NCBI GenBank assembly: GCA_963710715.1
Contig: CAVQBL010000018.1
Coordinates: 186,001 to 250,000, forward strand
Source: CAVQBL01 sp963710715
Lineage (GTDB): Bacteria; Pseudomonadota; Gammaproteobacteria; DSM-16500
Direction of reading: 5' to 3'
Length of the DNA stretch: 64,000 nt
A program made the position numbers and the translations under genes. The notes below the pieces were generated by a model. It was not told the origin of the DNA, ran no database searches, and saw nothing but the letters and a program-made list of their open reading frames with translations. Below, one piece after another: positions 43,368 through 52,667 of the stretch; the first letter of the stretch is position 1, and the number at the start of each line of letters is the position of its first letter.

Positions 43368-43826
43368 ATGAGCAGTATTACGAAATATATTCCTGATGAG
43401 TCAGCCATGTTGGCGCTCGGTGCGCAACTTGCGGCTGCATGTGGTGATACGGCAGTGATTTTTTTATCAGGCCAGTTGGGCGCGGGAAAGACTACGTTAT
43501 CGCGAGGGTTTTTACAGGGACTTGGGCATCCCGGCAAAGTGAAAAGCCCAACTTATACATTAGTTGAGCCGTATGAGATCGCGGGGAAAAAAATTTTCCA
43601 TTTTGATTTTTATCGCGTACGTGATCCACGTGAGCTAGACTTTATTGGCATAGAAGATTATTTTGTGCCGCAAACAATCTGTTTAGTTGAGTGGCCTGAA
43701 CAAGGGCAAGGATTTTTACCACTAGCGGATCTCTTTTGTTATTTAGAACAATATGAATCAGGACGAAAAATAACCATGACTGCAAATACAGAACGTGGCA
43801 AAATGATTTTACAACGGATGAATTAG
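43368..43826 (+). CDS. tsaE: tRNA threonylcarbamoyladenosine biosynthesis ATPase TsaE
   Basis: A 152-residue P-loop protein that assists TsaBD in making t6A37. The Walker A motif is FLSGQLGAGKTTLSRGFLQG. A switch region (VKSPTYTLVEPYEI) and the motif IFHFDFYRVRDPRELDFIGI followed by EDYF are diagnostic, and LVEWPEQG completes the set. It lies in the common nnrD-tsaE-amiC order. Confidence 0.95.
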   Translation: MSSITKYIPDESAMLALGAQLAAACGDTAVIFLSGQLGAGKTTLSRGFLQGLGHPGKVKSPTYTLVEPYEIAGKKIFHFDFYRVRDPRELDFIGIEDYFVPQTICLVEWPEQGQGFLPLADLFCYLEQYESGRKITMTANTERGKMILQRMN

Positions 43827-43832
43827 AGTTTT

Positions 43833-45014
43833 ATGAAAAATAAATTACTCATATACTTAGCACGGTTCTTAGGAATTATTATTTTATCTTTGTCATTACC
43901 TGTTTTTGCTAAGCAAGCAACGTTAACCAAGATGCAAGTTGACACGACAGATGCAGCTACGCGTATTGTATTTAAACTCACACAAGCAATAAACAAACCA
44001 CGTGTTTACGCTTTATCAAAACCCTCTCGCTTGGTGATTGATTTCGAAGGCACGCAGTTGTCATCGGGATTAAAAAATTTTAATTTTACGAATACACTCA
44101 TTAAACAAGTTCGTGCTGGACAGCCCAGTCCTTCCAATTTGCGTTTAGTATTGGAGCTGAGTTCTCCTATTCATTGGAATGGTTGGATTCGCAGTACCGA
44201 AGTGATTGTAAATTTGTCCCCCACTCGAGGTAAGCTTTCTGCGCATGTGCCTATTACTGCTCCACAAAGTTCTGTTGTACAGGCAAAAAAATCCTCCAAA
44301 TCTTCTCCACAGTTTAAGACAGCACATCCCGTTATTATCGTGATTGATGCAGGTCATGGTGGAAAAGATTCCGGAGCGGTTGGAATGCTAGGCACAAAAG
44401 AAAAAGATGTCGTATTGGCGATTGCAAAAAGACTGGCAGTATTAATCAATGCGGAGCCCAATATGCGTGCTGAGTTAACGCGGCATGGCGATTATTTTGT
44501 TCCATTGCGTGATCGTATTAAGCTGGCGCGCAAAGACAAGGCCGATTTATTTATTGCTATTCATGCGGACTCTTATTTTCATCCGCGTGCCAGAGGTGCG
44601 TCTGTATATGCCTTGTCTCAGCGTGGTGCTACCAGTGAAGCGGCGCGCTGGCTAGCAAAACGAGATAATTATTCTGAATTAGATGGCGTGAATTTAGGTG
44701 AATTAGAAGATAAAAGTCCTTTAGTGCGTTTAGTATTGATTGATTTAGCACAAACGACAACGATTTCTGATAGTTTACGTTTGGGAAGAACATTGCTGGA
44801 TGAATTGGATGATATTACGAAATTGCACCATGCACGTGTTGAGCAAGCGCCTTTCGTGGTATTAAAATCACCGGATATTCCTTCGATTCTAGTAGAAACA
44901 GGTTTTATTTCAAATGGTGCTGAAGAAATGCGTCTGCGAGATAAACGTTACCAAGATAAAATTGCGCGCGCATTGTTGAACGGTGTGAAGAAATATTCAG
45001 CATTGGACGCTTAA
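43833..45014 (+). CDS. amiC: N-acetylmuramoyl-L-alanine amidase, AMIN plus Amidase_3
   Basis: A 393-residue periplasmic zinc amidase that splits septal murein during cell separation. It has a signal peptide (residues 1-26, cleavage after VFA), an AMIN targeting domain (about 30-125: RIVFKLTQAINKPRVYALSK, PSRLVIDFEG) and a catalytic domain (about 168-390) with zinc ligands in VIDAGHGGKDSGA, the loop LFIAIHADSYFHPRARGASV, and the glutamate in SILVETGFISN. A helix that blocks the active site in AmiB/AmiC seems present (DLAQTTTISDSLRLGRTLLD), implying activation by an EnvC/NlpD-type partner. Confidence 0.92.
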   Translation: MKNKLLIYLARFLGIIILSLSLPVFAKQATLTKMQVDTTDAATRIVFKLTQAINKPRVYALSKPSRLVIDFEGTQLSSGLKNFNFTNTLIKQVRAGQPSPSNLRLVLELSSPIHWNGWIRSTEVIVNLSPTRGKLSAHVPITAPQSSVVQAKKSSKSSPQFKTAHPVIIVIDAGHGGKDSGAVGMLGTKEKDVVLAIAKRLAVLINAEPNMRAELTRHGDYFVPLRDRIKLARKDKADLFIAIHADSYFHPRARGASVYALSQRGATSEAARWLAKRDNYSELDGVNLGELEDKSPLVRLVLIDLAQTTTISDSLRLGRTLLDELDDITKLHHARVEQAPFVVLKSPDIPSILVETGFISNGAEEMRLRDKRYQDKIARALLNGVKKYSALDA

Positions 45015-45119
45015 CGTGGTTTTTAGGCCCTACTAAAATGGCTTGATTTTCGACCAATAATTTAAATAAATGAGTAGACTTTTGACCATATTCTTAATAA
45101 AATGATCTGAATTACAACC

Positions 45120-46478
45120 ATGGCGAAGCATAATTCATTGAATAGATATATATATTTTGATTTGTATCGTTGGCGACATGCAGTCACGCGTAAACCACTT
45201 TTATTGCGAGGAGCGAGACAGGTGGGAAAAACGCATGTCATCAGACAACTTGGGCAAACATTTAGAAATTTTGTTGAAATCAATTTCGAGAAAACACCTG
45301 AATTAAAAAAAATATTTGAACTTGATCTTGATCCAATACGTATTGTAAGAGAAATTTCAATTGCTCTTAACGTTATTATTTCTCCATTAGAAACGCTACT
45401 TTTCATTGATGAAATACAGGAAATGCCACGTGCCATCATTGCATTGCGATACTTCTATGAAGAGATGCCAAATTTACATGTCATTGGTGCAGGTTCACTT
45501 GTTGATTTTGCAATTGATCAGGTAGGCGTTCCTGTTGGCAGAATCAGTTTTTTATACATGTATCCGATGTCATTTATTGAATATTTATGCGCGAGCAATA
45601 ACAAGCAATTAGCACATGAAATTATTTATCATAAACCAACCGACATGCTGAGTGATCTCATACACATCAAAGCATTGCGTTTGCTGGGTGAATACATGGC
45701 AATAGGTGGTATGCCAAAAGTGGTTCATGAATGGATATCGAAAAAGGATCTTCAATCATGTACAACTTTATTACGAGATATTAAAAACGCTTATGAGCAA
45801 GATTTTTCAAAATACGCGAAAAAAAATCAAATAAAATATGTTGAATTACTTTTTAAAAATATTCCCCGTTTAATTTGCCAACAATTTAAGTACTCCCATA
45901 TTGAATCAGATTACAGAAAAAGAGAATTAGAGCCAGCACTATGGCTGTTAGAAAAAGCAGGTATTGTACATCAAGTAATACACACCTCAGCTAACGGTAT
46001 ACCGCTTGGCGCTGAAGCAAAGTTACATAAATTTAAATTACTCATGCTTGATGTAGGGCTCAACCAAACCCTATTAGGCTTGCACCTCAAGGATTGGTTT
46101 ATTGATCCGATACCCGCGTTTGTTAATAAAGGTAGTCTATCTGAAAATTTTGTAGGCCAGGAATTGCTAGCTTATTCTGATCCAACAGATAAACAACAAA
46201 TTTATTATTGGAGTAAAGAGACAAAAGCAAGTAGTGCCGAAGTTGATTATGTTGTGACTGAGCAAGGTCATATTATCCCAGTTGAAGTCAAAAGTGGTCA
46301 CGGTGCCACACTGCAAAGTATGCGAATGTTTTTAAAATCACATCCTCATTCAACACATGGCATTCGATTTTCAACACACAATTATTCGCTTCATGATGGC
46401 ATTTACTCATATCCGCTGTATGCGGTTTCCAGTATCACTGAAAATAAAGAGCGATTAATGGCGTTGATTGAGGCGTAA
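45120..46478 (+). CDS. ATPase of the AAA_14/DUF4143 family
   Basis: A 452-residue protein. Walker A RGARQVGKTHVI lies at about residue 30 and Walker B LLFIDEIQEMP near residue 100. A DUF4143 C-terminal nuclease-like domain carries EVDYVVTEQGHIIPVEVKSG, whose E-V-K pattern recalls PD-(D/E)xK folds. Such genes are widespread accessory genes, often linked to mobile or defence regions; their function is not established. It interrupts the common amiC-mutL order, which suggests a gained gene. No ribosome binding site is obvious before ATG 45120. Confidence 0.85.
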   Translation: MAKHNSLNRYIYFDLYRWRHAVTRKPLLLRGARQVGKTHVIRQLGQTFRNFVEINFEKTPELKKIFELDLDPIRIVREISIALNVIISPLETLLFIDEIQEMPRAIIALRYFYEEMPNLHVIGAGSLVDFAIDQVGVPVGRISFLYMYPMSFIEYLCASNNKQLAHEIIYHKPTDMLSDLIHIKALRLLGEYMAIGGMPKVVHEWISKKDLQSCTTLLRDIKNAYEQDFSKYAKKNQIKYVELLFKNIPRLICQQFKYSHIESDYRKRELEPALWLLEKAGIVHQVIHTSANGIPLGAEAKLHKFKLLMLDVGLNQTLLGLHLKDWFIDPIPAFVNKGSLSENFVGQELLAYSDPTDKQQIYYWSKETKASSAEVDYVVTEQGHIIPVEVKSGHGATLQSMRMFLKSHPHSTHGIRFSTHNYSLHDGIYSYPLYAVSSITENKERLMALIEA

Positions 46479-46567
46479 AAGTTAGCTGTGCTGCTCAGCA
46501 GCCTGTGGTATAAAGCTCGTGGGCGCGATGGTTTTGGCCATTTACTTAGTGGGGGAATTTAACTCAA

Positions 46568-48358
46568 ATGAACCGAATTCAAACATTAACTTCAACATTA
46601 GCTAATCAAATTGCCGCAGGCGAAGTGATTGAGCGTCCTGCTTCCGTCGTTAAAGAGTTAGTCGAAAATAGTTTGGATGCAGGTGCGTCTAAAATTGATT
46701 TAGATATTGAACAAGGTGGAGCGCGTTTAATTCGAGTACGTGATAATGGTTCGGGTATTCATCAAGATGATTTAGTATTGGCGCTCTGCCGACATACAAC
46801 CAGTAAAATAAAAAATCTAGATGATCTCGAACAAATTATGACATTGGGATTTCGCGGTGAGGCATTAGCGAGTATTGGTTCTGTGTCACGTTTAACACTG
46901 ATTTCAGCAGCGACAGAAGGTGCAGGATGGCAAGTTGCAACACAAGGTACAGAAGCAGAACCGAACTTAAATCGGGCGGCACATCCGCAGGGAACAACGA
47001 TTGAAGTACGCGAATTATTTTTTAATACCCCAGCGCGTAGAAAATTTTTACGTACCGAAAAAACCGAATTTGAACATATCGATGAGTTAATAAAACGTAT
47101 TGCACTAAGCGCTTTTACTGTTGATTTTACGCTTAAACATAATCAAAAGCTGATTCGCCAGTATCGTGCAGCTCATTCTGATGTGGAACGCGAACAGCGT
47201 GTAGCAAGTTTATGTGGTGCTGCTTTCATTGAGCACGCACTTAAAATTGAAACGGAAATTGCTGGATTAAAATTATCGGGTTGGATTGCATTACCCACGT
47301 TTTCACGTGCTCAGGCAGATTTGCAATATTTTTATGTGAATGGTCGTATGGTGCGTGACAAATTAATGACACATGCAGTGAGACAGGCTTACCATGATGT
47401 GCTGTATGGTGATCGGCATCCCGCATTTGTGCTGTTTTTAGAAATTGCGCCACAGCAAGTAGATGTGAATGTACATCCTACCAAACACGAAGTGCGTTTT
47501 CGTGAAAGTCGATTAGTGCATGATTTTATTCATCGCAGTTTGGAAAATGTACTTCTGAAAATTCGACCAGGATCGACATCTACAGTGGCTGTTTCTCCTG
47601 CTGCACCTGTGTATCGATCAGAACACCGCGCGAAGCCAGAGTACAAAATAAAAGAGCAAATGTCAGTGTATGGTAAATTGCATGAGCCGGTAGCCGTGGC
47701 TCCAGTAAAAATTATTCAAGAACCTTGTGTTGAACATGCAACCATTAAGATGGAAATAGAAAACAAGAATGATATTCCACCACTCGGATTTGCATTGGCA
47801 CAACTTTCCAATATTTATATTTTGGCAGAAAATGCAAAAGGGCTGGTTTTGGTTGATATGCACGCCGCTCATGAACGTGTGATGTATGAACAATTGAAAC
47901 ACGATTTTGCTAAACAAAAAATGATTGCACAGCCATTGTTGATTCCACTTACGGTTAAGCTGAGTGAGCGTGAAGTCAATTTAATAGAAAATCATGCGGA
48001 AATTTTTTCGCAGCTGGGAATGAAAGTTGAGCGTATGAGCCAAGAAACGGTAGTGGTTCGTGAAGTGCCCAATTTATTGCGTGATGGGAACATGGAGCAA
48101 TTCATTCACGATATTGCAGCCGATTTAATTACTCACGAAAAAAGTTCCCGCCTGGATGAGCATATAAATCATTTACTTTCTACTATGGCGTGCCACGGTG
48201 CGGTACGTGCGCACCGTAAATTAACTCTCCCAGAAATGAATGCTTTGCTACGTGCGATGGAAAAAACCGATCACAGTGGTCAATGCAATCACGGACGACC
48301 CACGTGGATGCAGTTGTCATTGGCAGAGCTCGATAAAATGTTTTTACGTGGGCGCTAG
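46568..48358 (+). CDS. mutL: DNA mismatch repair protein MutL
   Basis: A 596-residue GHKL ATPase that links MutS mismatch recognition to MutH or other effectors. N-terminal motifs: LANQIAAGEVIERPASVVKE, SLDAGA, IRVRDNGSGIHQDDL, TLGFRGEALASIGSVSRL. A linker of about 80 residues (330-410) precedes the dimerisation domain (GFALAQLSNIYILAENAKGL, DMHAAHERVMYEQLK). The C-terminus lacks the endonuclease DQHAxxER...E motif in active form, as in other gammaproteobacteria. Followed after six bases by miaA. Confidence 0.95.
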   Translation: MNRIQTLTSTLANQIAAGEVIERPASVVKELVENSLDAGASKIDLDIEQGGARLIRVRDNGSGIHQDDLVLALCRHTTSKIKNLDDLEQIMTLGFRGEALASIGSVSRLTLISAATEGAGWQVATQGTEAEPNLNRAAHPQGTTIEVRELFFNTPARRKFLRTEKTEFEHIDELIKRIALSAFTVDFTLKHNQKLIRQYRAAHSDVEREQRVASLCGAAFIEHALKIETEIAGLKLSGWIALPTFSRAQADLQYFYVNGRMVRDKLMTHAVRQAYHDVLYGDRHPAFVLFLEIAPQQVDVNVHPTKHEVRFRESRLVHDFIHRSLENVLLKIRPGSTSTVAVSPAAPVYRSEHRAKPEYKIKEQMSVYGKLHEPVAVAPVKIIQEPCVEHATIKMEIENKNDIPPLGFALAQLSNIYILAENAKGLVLVDMHAAHERVMYEQLKHDFAKQKMIAQPLLIPLTVKLSEREVNLIENHAEIFSQLGMKVERMSQETVVVREVPNLLRDGNMEQFIHDIAADLITHEKSSRLDEHINHLLSTMACHGAVRAHRKLTLPEMNALLRAMEKTDHSGQCNHGRPTWMQLSLAELDKMFLRGR

Positions 48359-48364
48359 TACTGG

Positions 48365-49288
48365 ATGAGCAATTCTCCAATCATTTGTTTAATGGGCCCA
48401 ACGGCTTCTGGTAAAACACAACTCGCTATTGAACTCGTCCAGCGTTTTCCTTTTGAAATTATTAGTGTTGATTCTGCCATGGTTTATCGCGGCATGGATA
48501 TTGGCACTGCAAAACCCACAGCGGATATTTTACGTATCGCACCCCACCATTTAATTGATATTTGTGATCCTGCAGAAGCTTATTCTGCCGCACAATTTTG
48601 TCATGACGCGTCACGCGCAATAGAAAATATTTTGGCGCGTAACAAAATTCCTTTATTAGTGGGTGGTACGATGTTGTATTTTCGTGCCCTGCAACGTGGA
48701 TTAGCAGAAATGCCTTCTGCTGATTCTACGCTGCGCGCGGAATTAACCCGTGAAGGAACAGAAAAAGGTTGGGGTTATTTGCATCAACAGCTCGCTCAAG
48801 TTGATCCGGATGCAGCTAAACGCATTCATCCCAATGATAGCCAACGTATTCAACGCGCGTTGGAAGTTTATCGTTTGACAGGAAAAAGCTTAACGCTGTG
48901 GCAGCAAGGACATCATCAAGTGCTTGAACATCAATTTCACAATATTGCTATTGCACCACAAGATCGCGCAATTTTACATGCACGAATTGACTATCGATTT
49001 ACTAAAATGCTAGAGATGGGGCTGATTGAAGAAGTGCAAAAATTATTGCTGCGCGGTGATTTGGATTTAACTATGCCATCATTGCGTTCTGTGGGATATC
49101 GTCAGGTATGGGAATATTTACAAGGGAAATTAACGTATGCAGAAATGCGTGACAAAGGTATTTTTGCCACGCGGCAATTTGCGAAGCGTCAGTTGACTTG
49201 GCTGCGCCATTGGCCAGATTTGACGTGGTTTGATAGTGAAGCGAAAGATTTGTTTGGGCAAGTGCTAAGAAAACAAAATGAAATTTAA
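48365..49288 (+). CDS. miaA: tRNA dimethylallyltransferase MiaA
   Basis: A 307-residue enzyme that adds a dimethylallyl group to A37 of tRNAs reading UNN codons. The P-loop is CLMGPTASGKTQLAIEL. DSAMVYRGMDIGTAKPTADI, VGGTMLYFRALQRGLAEMP, NDSQRIQRALEVYRLTGKSL and SLRSVGYRQVWEYLQG are the family motifs. In Escherichia coli hfq follows directly; here 6.8 kb of other genes intervene. Confidence 0.95.
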   Translation: MSNSPIICLMGPTASGKTQLAIELVQRFPFEIISVDSAMVYRGMDIGTAKPTADILRIAPHHLIDICDPAEAYSAAQFCHDASRAIENILARNKIPLLVGGTMLYFRALQRGLAEMPSADSTLRAELTREGTEKGWGYLHQQLAQVDPDAAKRIHPNDSQRIQRALEVYRLTGKSLTLWQQGHHQVLEHQFHNIAIAPQDRAILHARIDYRFTKMLEMGLIEEVQKLLLRGDLDLTMPSLRSVGYRQVWEYLQGKLTYAEMRDKGIFATRQFAKRQLTWLRHWPDLTWFDSEAKDLFGQVLRKQNEI

Positions 49289-49351
49289 CTATTATCATAA
49301 TTTTATTATATACTTAAAGTAGGGATGGCATAATAAGTAAAGGGGGTCAAT

Positions 49352-49687
49352 ATGAGTCGTAAAAGTAGTTGTCTTAGTCCAGTAGCGTTTGGATTAGCAT
49401 CCGGTATTGTTAATGGATTGGCAATGATGCTATTAGCTTGGGCGGGGCATTTTTATAGTTATGGAAAAGCATGGATAGATCAACTCACGCCGTTATACCA
49501 TGGATACACAGATACTGTGTTTGGTGGGCTAGCTGGTTTAGGATGGGGGTTTCTTGTCGGTTTTATATTGGGTGTTATTTTTGCGTTCGTTTATAATTTT
49601 TTTCTCTGCTGCGTATGCCGCAAAGATAAAGAGGGTGAGGGATGCAAAAGCTGTGGGTGCGGAAGTAAATCGACAGAAATCAAATAA
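49352..49687 (+). CDS. Small two-helix membrane protein, holin-like family
   Basis: A 111-residue protein that resembles the short 'bacteriophage holin' family of chromosomal membrane proteins: VAFGLASGIVNGLAMMLLAW, SYGKAWIDQLTPLYHGYTDT, GLGWGFLVGFILGVIFAFVY. Helices lie at residues about 9-30 and 60-85. The tail is unusual: CCVCRKDKEGEGCKSCGCGS has six cysteines that could bind metal or be modified. Despite the family name no phage genes are nearby, so a lysis role is not implied. AGGGGGTC lies before the start. Confidence 0.65.
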   Translation: MSRKSSCLSPVAFGLASGIVNGLAMMLLAWAGHFYSYGKAWIDQLTPLYHGYTDTVFGGLAGLGWGFLVGFILGVIFAFVYNFFLCCVCRKDKEGEGCKSCGCGSKSTEIK

Positions 49688-49941
49688 CGTTTATATTGCG
49701 TAAGCATAAAAACCAATTTTCATATTTTGCTTAGCAATATGAACGTTATCCCGTGAAGTTTTTACACGGGATCCATTAAATAGGCTTGGCGTAGGTGTTG
49801 ATATCGTGAAATAATTCACTTTAATAAGTGAAGACGGGTGTATTTATGTCGTCACTTATCACCATTCTGGATTGCCACGCCTCACATAAAGCTAAAGCGT
49901 GAGGCTCGCAATGACGAGTTCTTTTTTAAATAAATGGATCC
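49685..49941. repeat. Gene-free stretch with several hairpins
   Basis: Three inverted repeats: AACGTTTATATTGC...GCAATATGAACGTT (49685-49738, imperfect); CCCGTG/CACGGG (49750-49770), terminator-like; and ATTGCCACGCCTCAC paired with GTGAGGCTCGCAAT (about 49871-49912). The last resembles the 'GATTGC...GCAATGACG' palindromic repeats spread through many intracellular gammaproteobacterial and rickettsial genomes. No gene is seen. Confidence 0.55.
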
Positions 49942-50508
49942 TTGGACATGAAGCCCAGAAGTTTTTACACAACAGGAAGTAGCATTTTATGGTTCTTAGG
50001 ACAAGTTATTGTTCTTCTTATTTGTCTTTGGTATATCGAATTTATCTACGATCAAGATATTTACCCCGATAAAGTTGTTGCTGAAACGTTTGGTGTAGCA
50101 GATTGTTCATTACTAAACAAAACGTTGACTACAAGTGGTAAAGTCATTCATCGTTATCGCGCGGATTTTCAGCTGGTTTATTTTGTGAATGGAAAACAAT
50201 ATCAATCATGGACATCCGGTAATGGATTGGATCGCTCCGCAACGACAGATCTTGCTTCGCAACAAGATGTATTGAATCAATATAATGTAGGCGCAACGTA
50301 TTCATGTTGGTACAACCCTGCAGTGCCACAAGCTGTCGTATTAGTGCAACGTCATAGTTGGTCCTCCAGTTTTCCATTGATTATTCCCTCGGTGATTGCC
50401 TTGATCATGATTTTTTATTTGCTAAGATCAATACTGATTTTTTTTGGTTTTGTGACTATCAAAACACGCGAGGCAATTGACGAAAAACACAGTAGGAAAA
50501 GACAATGA
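49942..50508 (+). CDS. DUF3592-type membrane protein
   Basis: A 188-residue protein with one N-terminal helix (residues 12-36), an extracytoplasmic domain, and a C-terminal helix (about 145-172). The middle (HRYRADFQLVYFVNGKQYQS, YNVGATYSCWYNPAVPQAVV) has the DUF3592 pattern of a beta domain ending in a C-W-Y-N-P motif. The function is unknown. The stop overlaps the ridA start by four bases (ATGA), so the two genes are translated together, though a functional link is not obvious. Confidence 0.75.
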   Translation: MDMKPRSFYTTGSSILWFLGQVIVLLICLWYIEFIYDQDIYPDKVVAETFGVADCSLLNKTLTTSGKVIHRYRADFQLVYFVNGKQYQSWTSGNGLDRSATTDLASQQDVLNQYNVGATYSCWYNPAVPQAVVLVQRHSWSSSFPLIIPSVIALIMIFYLLRSILIFFGFVTIKTREAIDEKHSRKRQ

Positions 50509-50885
50509 AGAAAAAAATAATTCAAAGTAACCAAGCTCCCGCTGCAATTGGAAATTATTCACAAGCCATTCAAGTGGGTGATACAGTTTATCTTGCTGGA
50601 CAAATTCCCTTAGATCCAAAAACCATGATCTTAGTTGCGGGTGATGTTAAGGCGCAAGCCAAGCAGGTTTTTGAAAATATCAAAAATGTTGTAGAAGCAG
50701 CAGGAACAAATTTAGACGCGATTGTTAAATTAACAATTTATTTAACCGACATTACACATCTGCCTGTTGTGAATGAAGTGATGGGCCATTATTTTAAACC
50801 GCCTTATCCTGCGCGTACGTCGATAGCAGTGGCGGCATTGCCGAAAGGGGCGCTAGTCGAAATTGAGGCAATTGCGTTTGTTTAA
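50505..50885 (+). CDS. ridA: Reactive intermediate/imine deaminase RidA
   Basis: A 126-residue trimeric enzyme that hydrolyses reactive 2-aminoacrylate and related imines. Family text: APAAIGNYSQAIQVGDTVYL, AGQIPLDP, KNVVEAAGTNLDAIVKLTIY and PARTSIAVAALPKGALVEIE, with the key arginine (about residue 105) and glutamate retained. It overlaps the preceding DUF3592 gene and is convergent with gpmI across an inverted-repeat region. Confidence 0.95.
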   Translation: MKKKIIQSNQAPAAIGNYSQAIQVGDTVYLAGQIPLDPKTMILVAGDVKAQAKQVFENIKNVVEAAGTNLDAIVKLTIYLTDITHLPVVNEVMGHYFKPPYPARTSIAVAALPKGALVEIEAIAFV

Positions 50886-50886
50886 A

Positions 50887-51016
50887 GTAATTGGTAACTG
50901 TTCAGCGGCTAGCCACGACTAATCGTGCCGTGTGCGTGCCCGCGCGAGTCTTTTCTGGGAAAAAACGCACGCGGGCACGATTAGATCAGTGGCAATCGGT
51001 GAATAGTTACAGTAAT
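50887..51016. repeat. 130-bp imperfect palindrome between ridA and gpmI
   Basis: Outer arms (AGTAATTGGTAACTGTTCA and TGAATAGTTACAGTAATTG) and inner arms (TAATCGTGCC at 50920-50929, GGCACGATTA at 50974-50983) enclose a GC-rich centre (GTGCGTGCCCGCGCG...CGCACGCGGGC). It could work as a bidirectional terminator for two convergent genes. Its size and nested arms also fit a MITE, and its right end covers the last codons of gpmI. Confidence 0.65.
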
Positions 51017-52554
51017 TGAAACAATGCCTTCCCCGTCATTTCCTCAGGCTTCTGCAATCCCATCAAATAAAGCATAGTAGGTGCAATATCGGATAATATT
51101 CCCTTTACTTTGACTGCAGTTGCTTTACGGCCAAAATAAATGAGTGGTACCAACTCGCTTGTGTGTGCAGTATGAGGTTGACCGGTTTTTTCATCAAACA
51201 TGAGTTCTGCATTGCCGTGATCAGAGGTAAATAAGGCTTCGCCACCGACCAGAGATAAAGCTTGCGTGATTTTTCCAATACAACTATCAATCGTTTCAAT
51301 GGCCTTCACGGTTGCTGCAAAATTTCCTGTATGTCCAACCATGTCAGGATTAGCAAAATTGCAAATAATCACATCGTAATAGCGCTTTTTTATTTCTGAT
51401 ACTAAGCGGTCTGTCAGTTCTGGAGCGCTCATTTCGGGTTGTAAATCATATGTTGCTACTTTCGGCGACGGAATTAAAATACGATCTTCACCCGGATAAG
51501 GTTTTTCAATCCCGCCATTGAAAAAAAATGTCACGTGAGCATATTTTTCTGTTTCTGCAATTCGCAGTTGGTGTAATCCTAAATGGCTTAAATACTCCGC
51601 TAAAATGTTATTGAGTGGTTCCGGAGGAAATGCAACGGGGACATTGAATGTTTTGTCATACTCCGTGAGGGTGACAAAAGCAGATAGCTGTGGATGCCGT
51701 TGCCGTGTAAAACCATTAAAATGGGTATCAATCAATGCGTGGGTTATTTGTCGTGCACGATCTGCCCTAAAGTTCATAAAAATAACGGTATCACCCTCAT
51801 TAATTGTAATAGGCGCAGCATTCGCTGCATGAATGCTGGTTGCTTTAACGAATTCATCGTTTTCACCGCGTTCGTATGCGAGCTTTAAAGCGCTGATAGC
51901 ATCCGGCGCATGATAATCAGCTTGACCCAATGTTAATAAGTCATATGCTTTCTGTGTTCGTTCCCAACGTTTATCACGGTCCATTGCATAATAGCGACCA
52001 ATCATTGATACAATTTGCCCGCAGTGCAGTGTTTGACATCGTGCGTTTAGCATTTCAAGAGAAGCCAAGGCACTTCGAGGTGGCGTATCACGTCCATCTA
52101 AAAATACGTGAATATAAACCTGAGGTGCGTGATGTTTTGCAGCTAATTCAAGCAATGTAATAAGGTGTTTTTCATGACTATGTACGCCGCCAGAGGATAA
52201 CAAACCTAAAATATGAATAGCTTTGCGCGCTTGCGCTGCACTATCTACTGCTTTTTTCAATATGGGGTTACTGAAGAATGTTCCATCTGCAATGGCAGCA
52301 TCAATACGTGTTAAATCTTGGTGAACAGTGCGCCCTGCGCCCATATTGAGATGGCCAACTTCAGAATTTCCCATTTGCCCTTCTGGCAAACCAACACAAC
52401 GGCCTGATCCAGAGATAAGTTGGTGTGGGTAATGTTGCCAAAGGGTGTCCCAGTTCGGCTTTTTAGCAGCAGCAATGGCATTTGCATCGGTTTGCTCGCG
52501 GTATCCCCAGCCGTCTAAAATAATTAAAGCCAGAGGACGAGGTTGTGTAGGCAT
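51007..52554 (-). CDS. gpmI: 2,3-bisphosphoglycerate-independent phosphoglycerate mutase
   Basis: A 515-residue two-metal enzyme that interconverts 3- and 2-phosphoglycerate in glycolysis and gluconeogenesis. Motifs: LALIILDGWGYREQTDANAI, the catalytic serine in MGNSEVGHLNMGAGR, VHIFLDGRDTPP-like (YIHVFLDGRDTPPRSA), FRADRARQIT, HVTFFFNGG, ICNFANPDMVGHTGN and SDHGNAELM. Length matches the family. Monocistronic by position; a 113-bp gap separates it from divergent mlaA. Confidence 0.96.
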   Translation of the reverse strand: MPTQPRPLALIILDGWGYREQTDANAIAAAKKPNWDTLWQHYPHQLISGSGRCVGLPEGQMGNSEVGHLNMGAGRTVHQDLTRIDAAIADGTFFSNPILKKAVDSAAQARKAIHILGLLSSGGVHSHEKHLITLLELAAKHHAPQVYIHVFLDGRDTPPRSALASLEMLNARCQTLHCGQIVSMIGRYYAMDRDKRWERTQKAYDLLTLGQADYHAPDAISALKLAYERGENDEFVKATSIHAANAAPITINEGDTVIFMNFRADRARQITHALIDTHFNGFTRQRHPQLSAFVTLTEYDKTFNVPVAFPPEPLNNILAEYLSHLGLHQLRIAETEKYAHVTFFFNGGIEKPYPGEDRILIPSPKVATYDLQPEMSAPELTDRLVSEIKKRYYDVIICNFANPDMVGHTGNFAATVKAIETIDSCIGKITQALSLVGGEALFTSDHGNAELMFDEKTGQPHTAHTSELVPLIYFGRKATAVKVKGILSDIAPTMLYLMGLQKPEEMTGKALFQLL

Positions 52555-52667
52555 GTGTATTGTATTCCTTGCTAATTGGAAAGAACTCTAATAAATGTGA
52601 TTGGAATCTTTTCTGGCTAAGGATACACTATGCGACATCAAACAAAAACTCTAGCAGGCTTTAGAAT

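Noticed and set aside
49352..49687. Prophage lysis gene
   Set aside because: The holin-like name comes from a family of chromosomal proteins; there are no phage structural or lysis genes around it.
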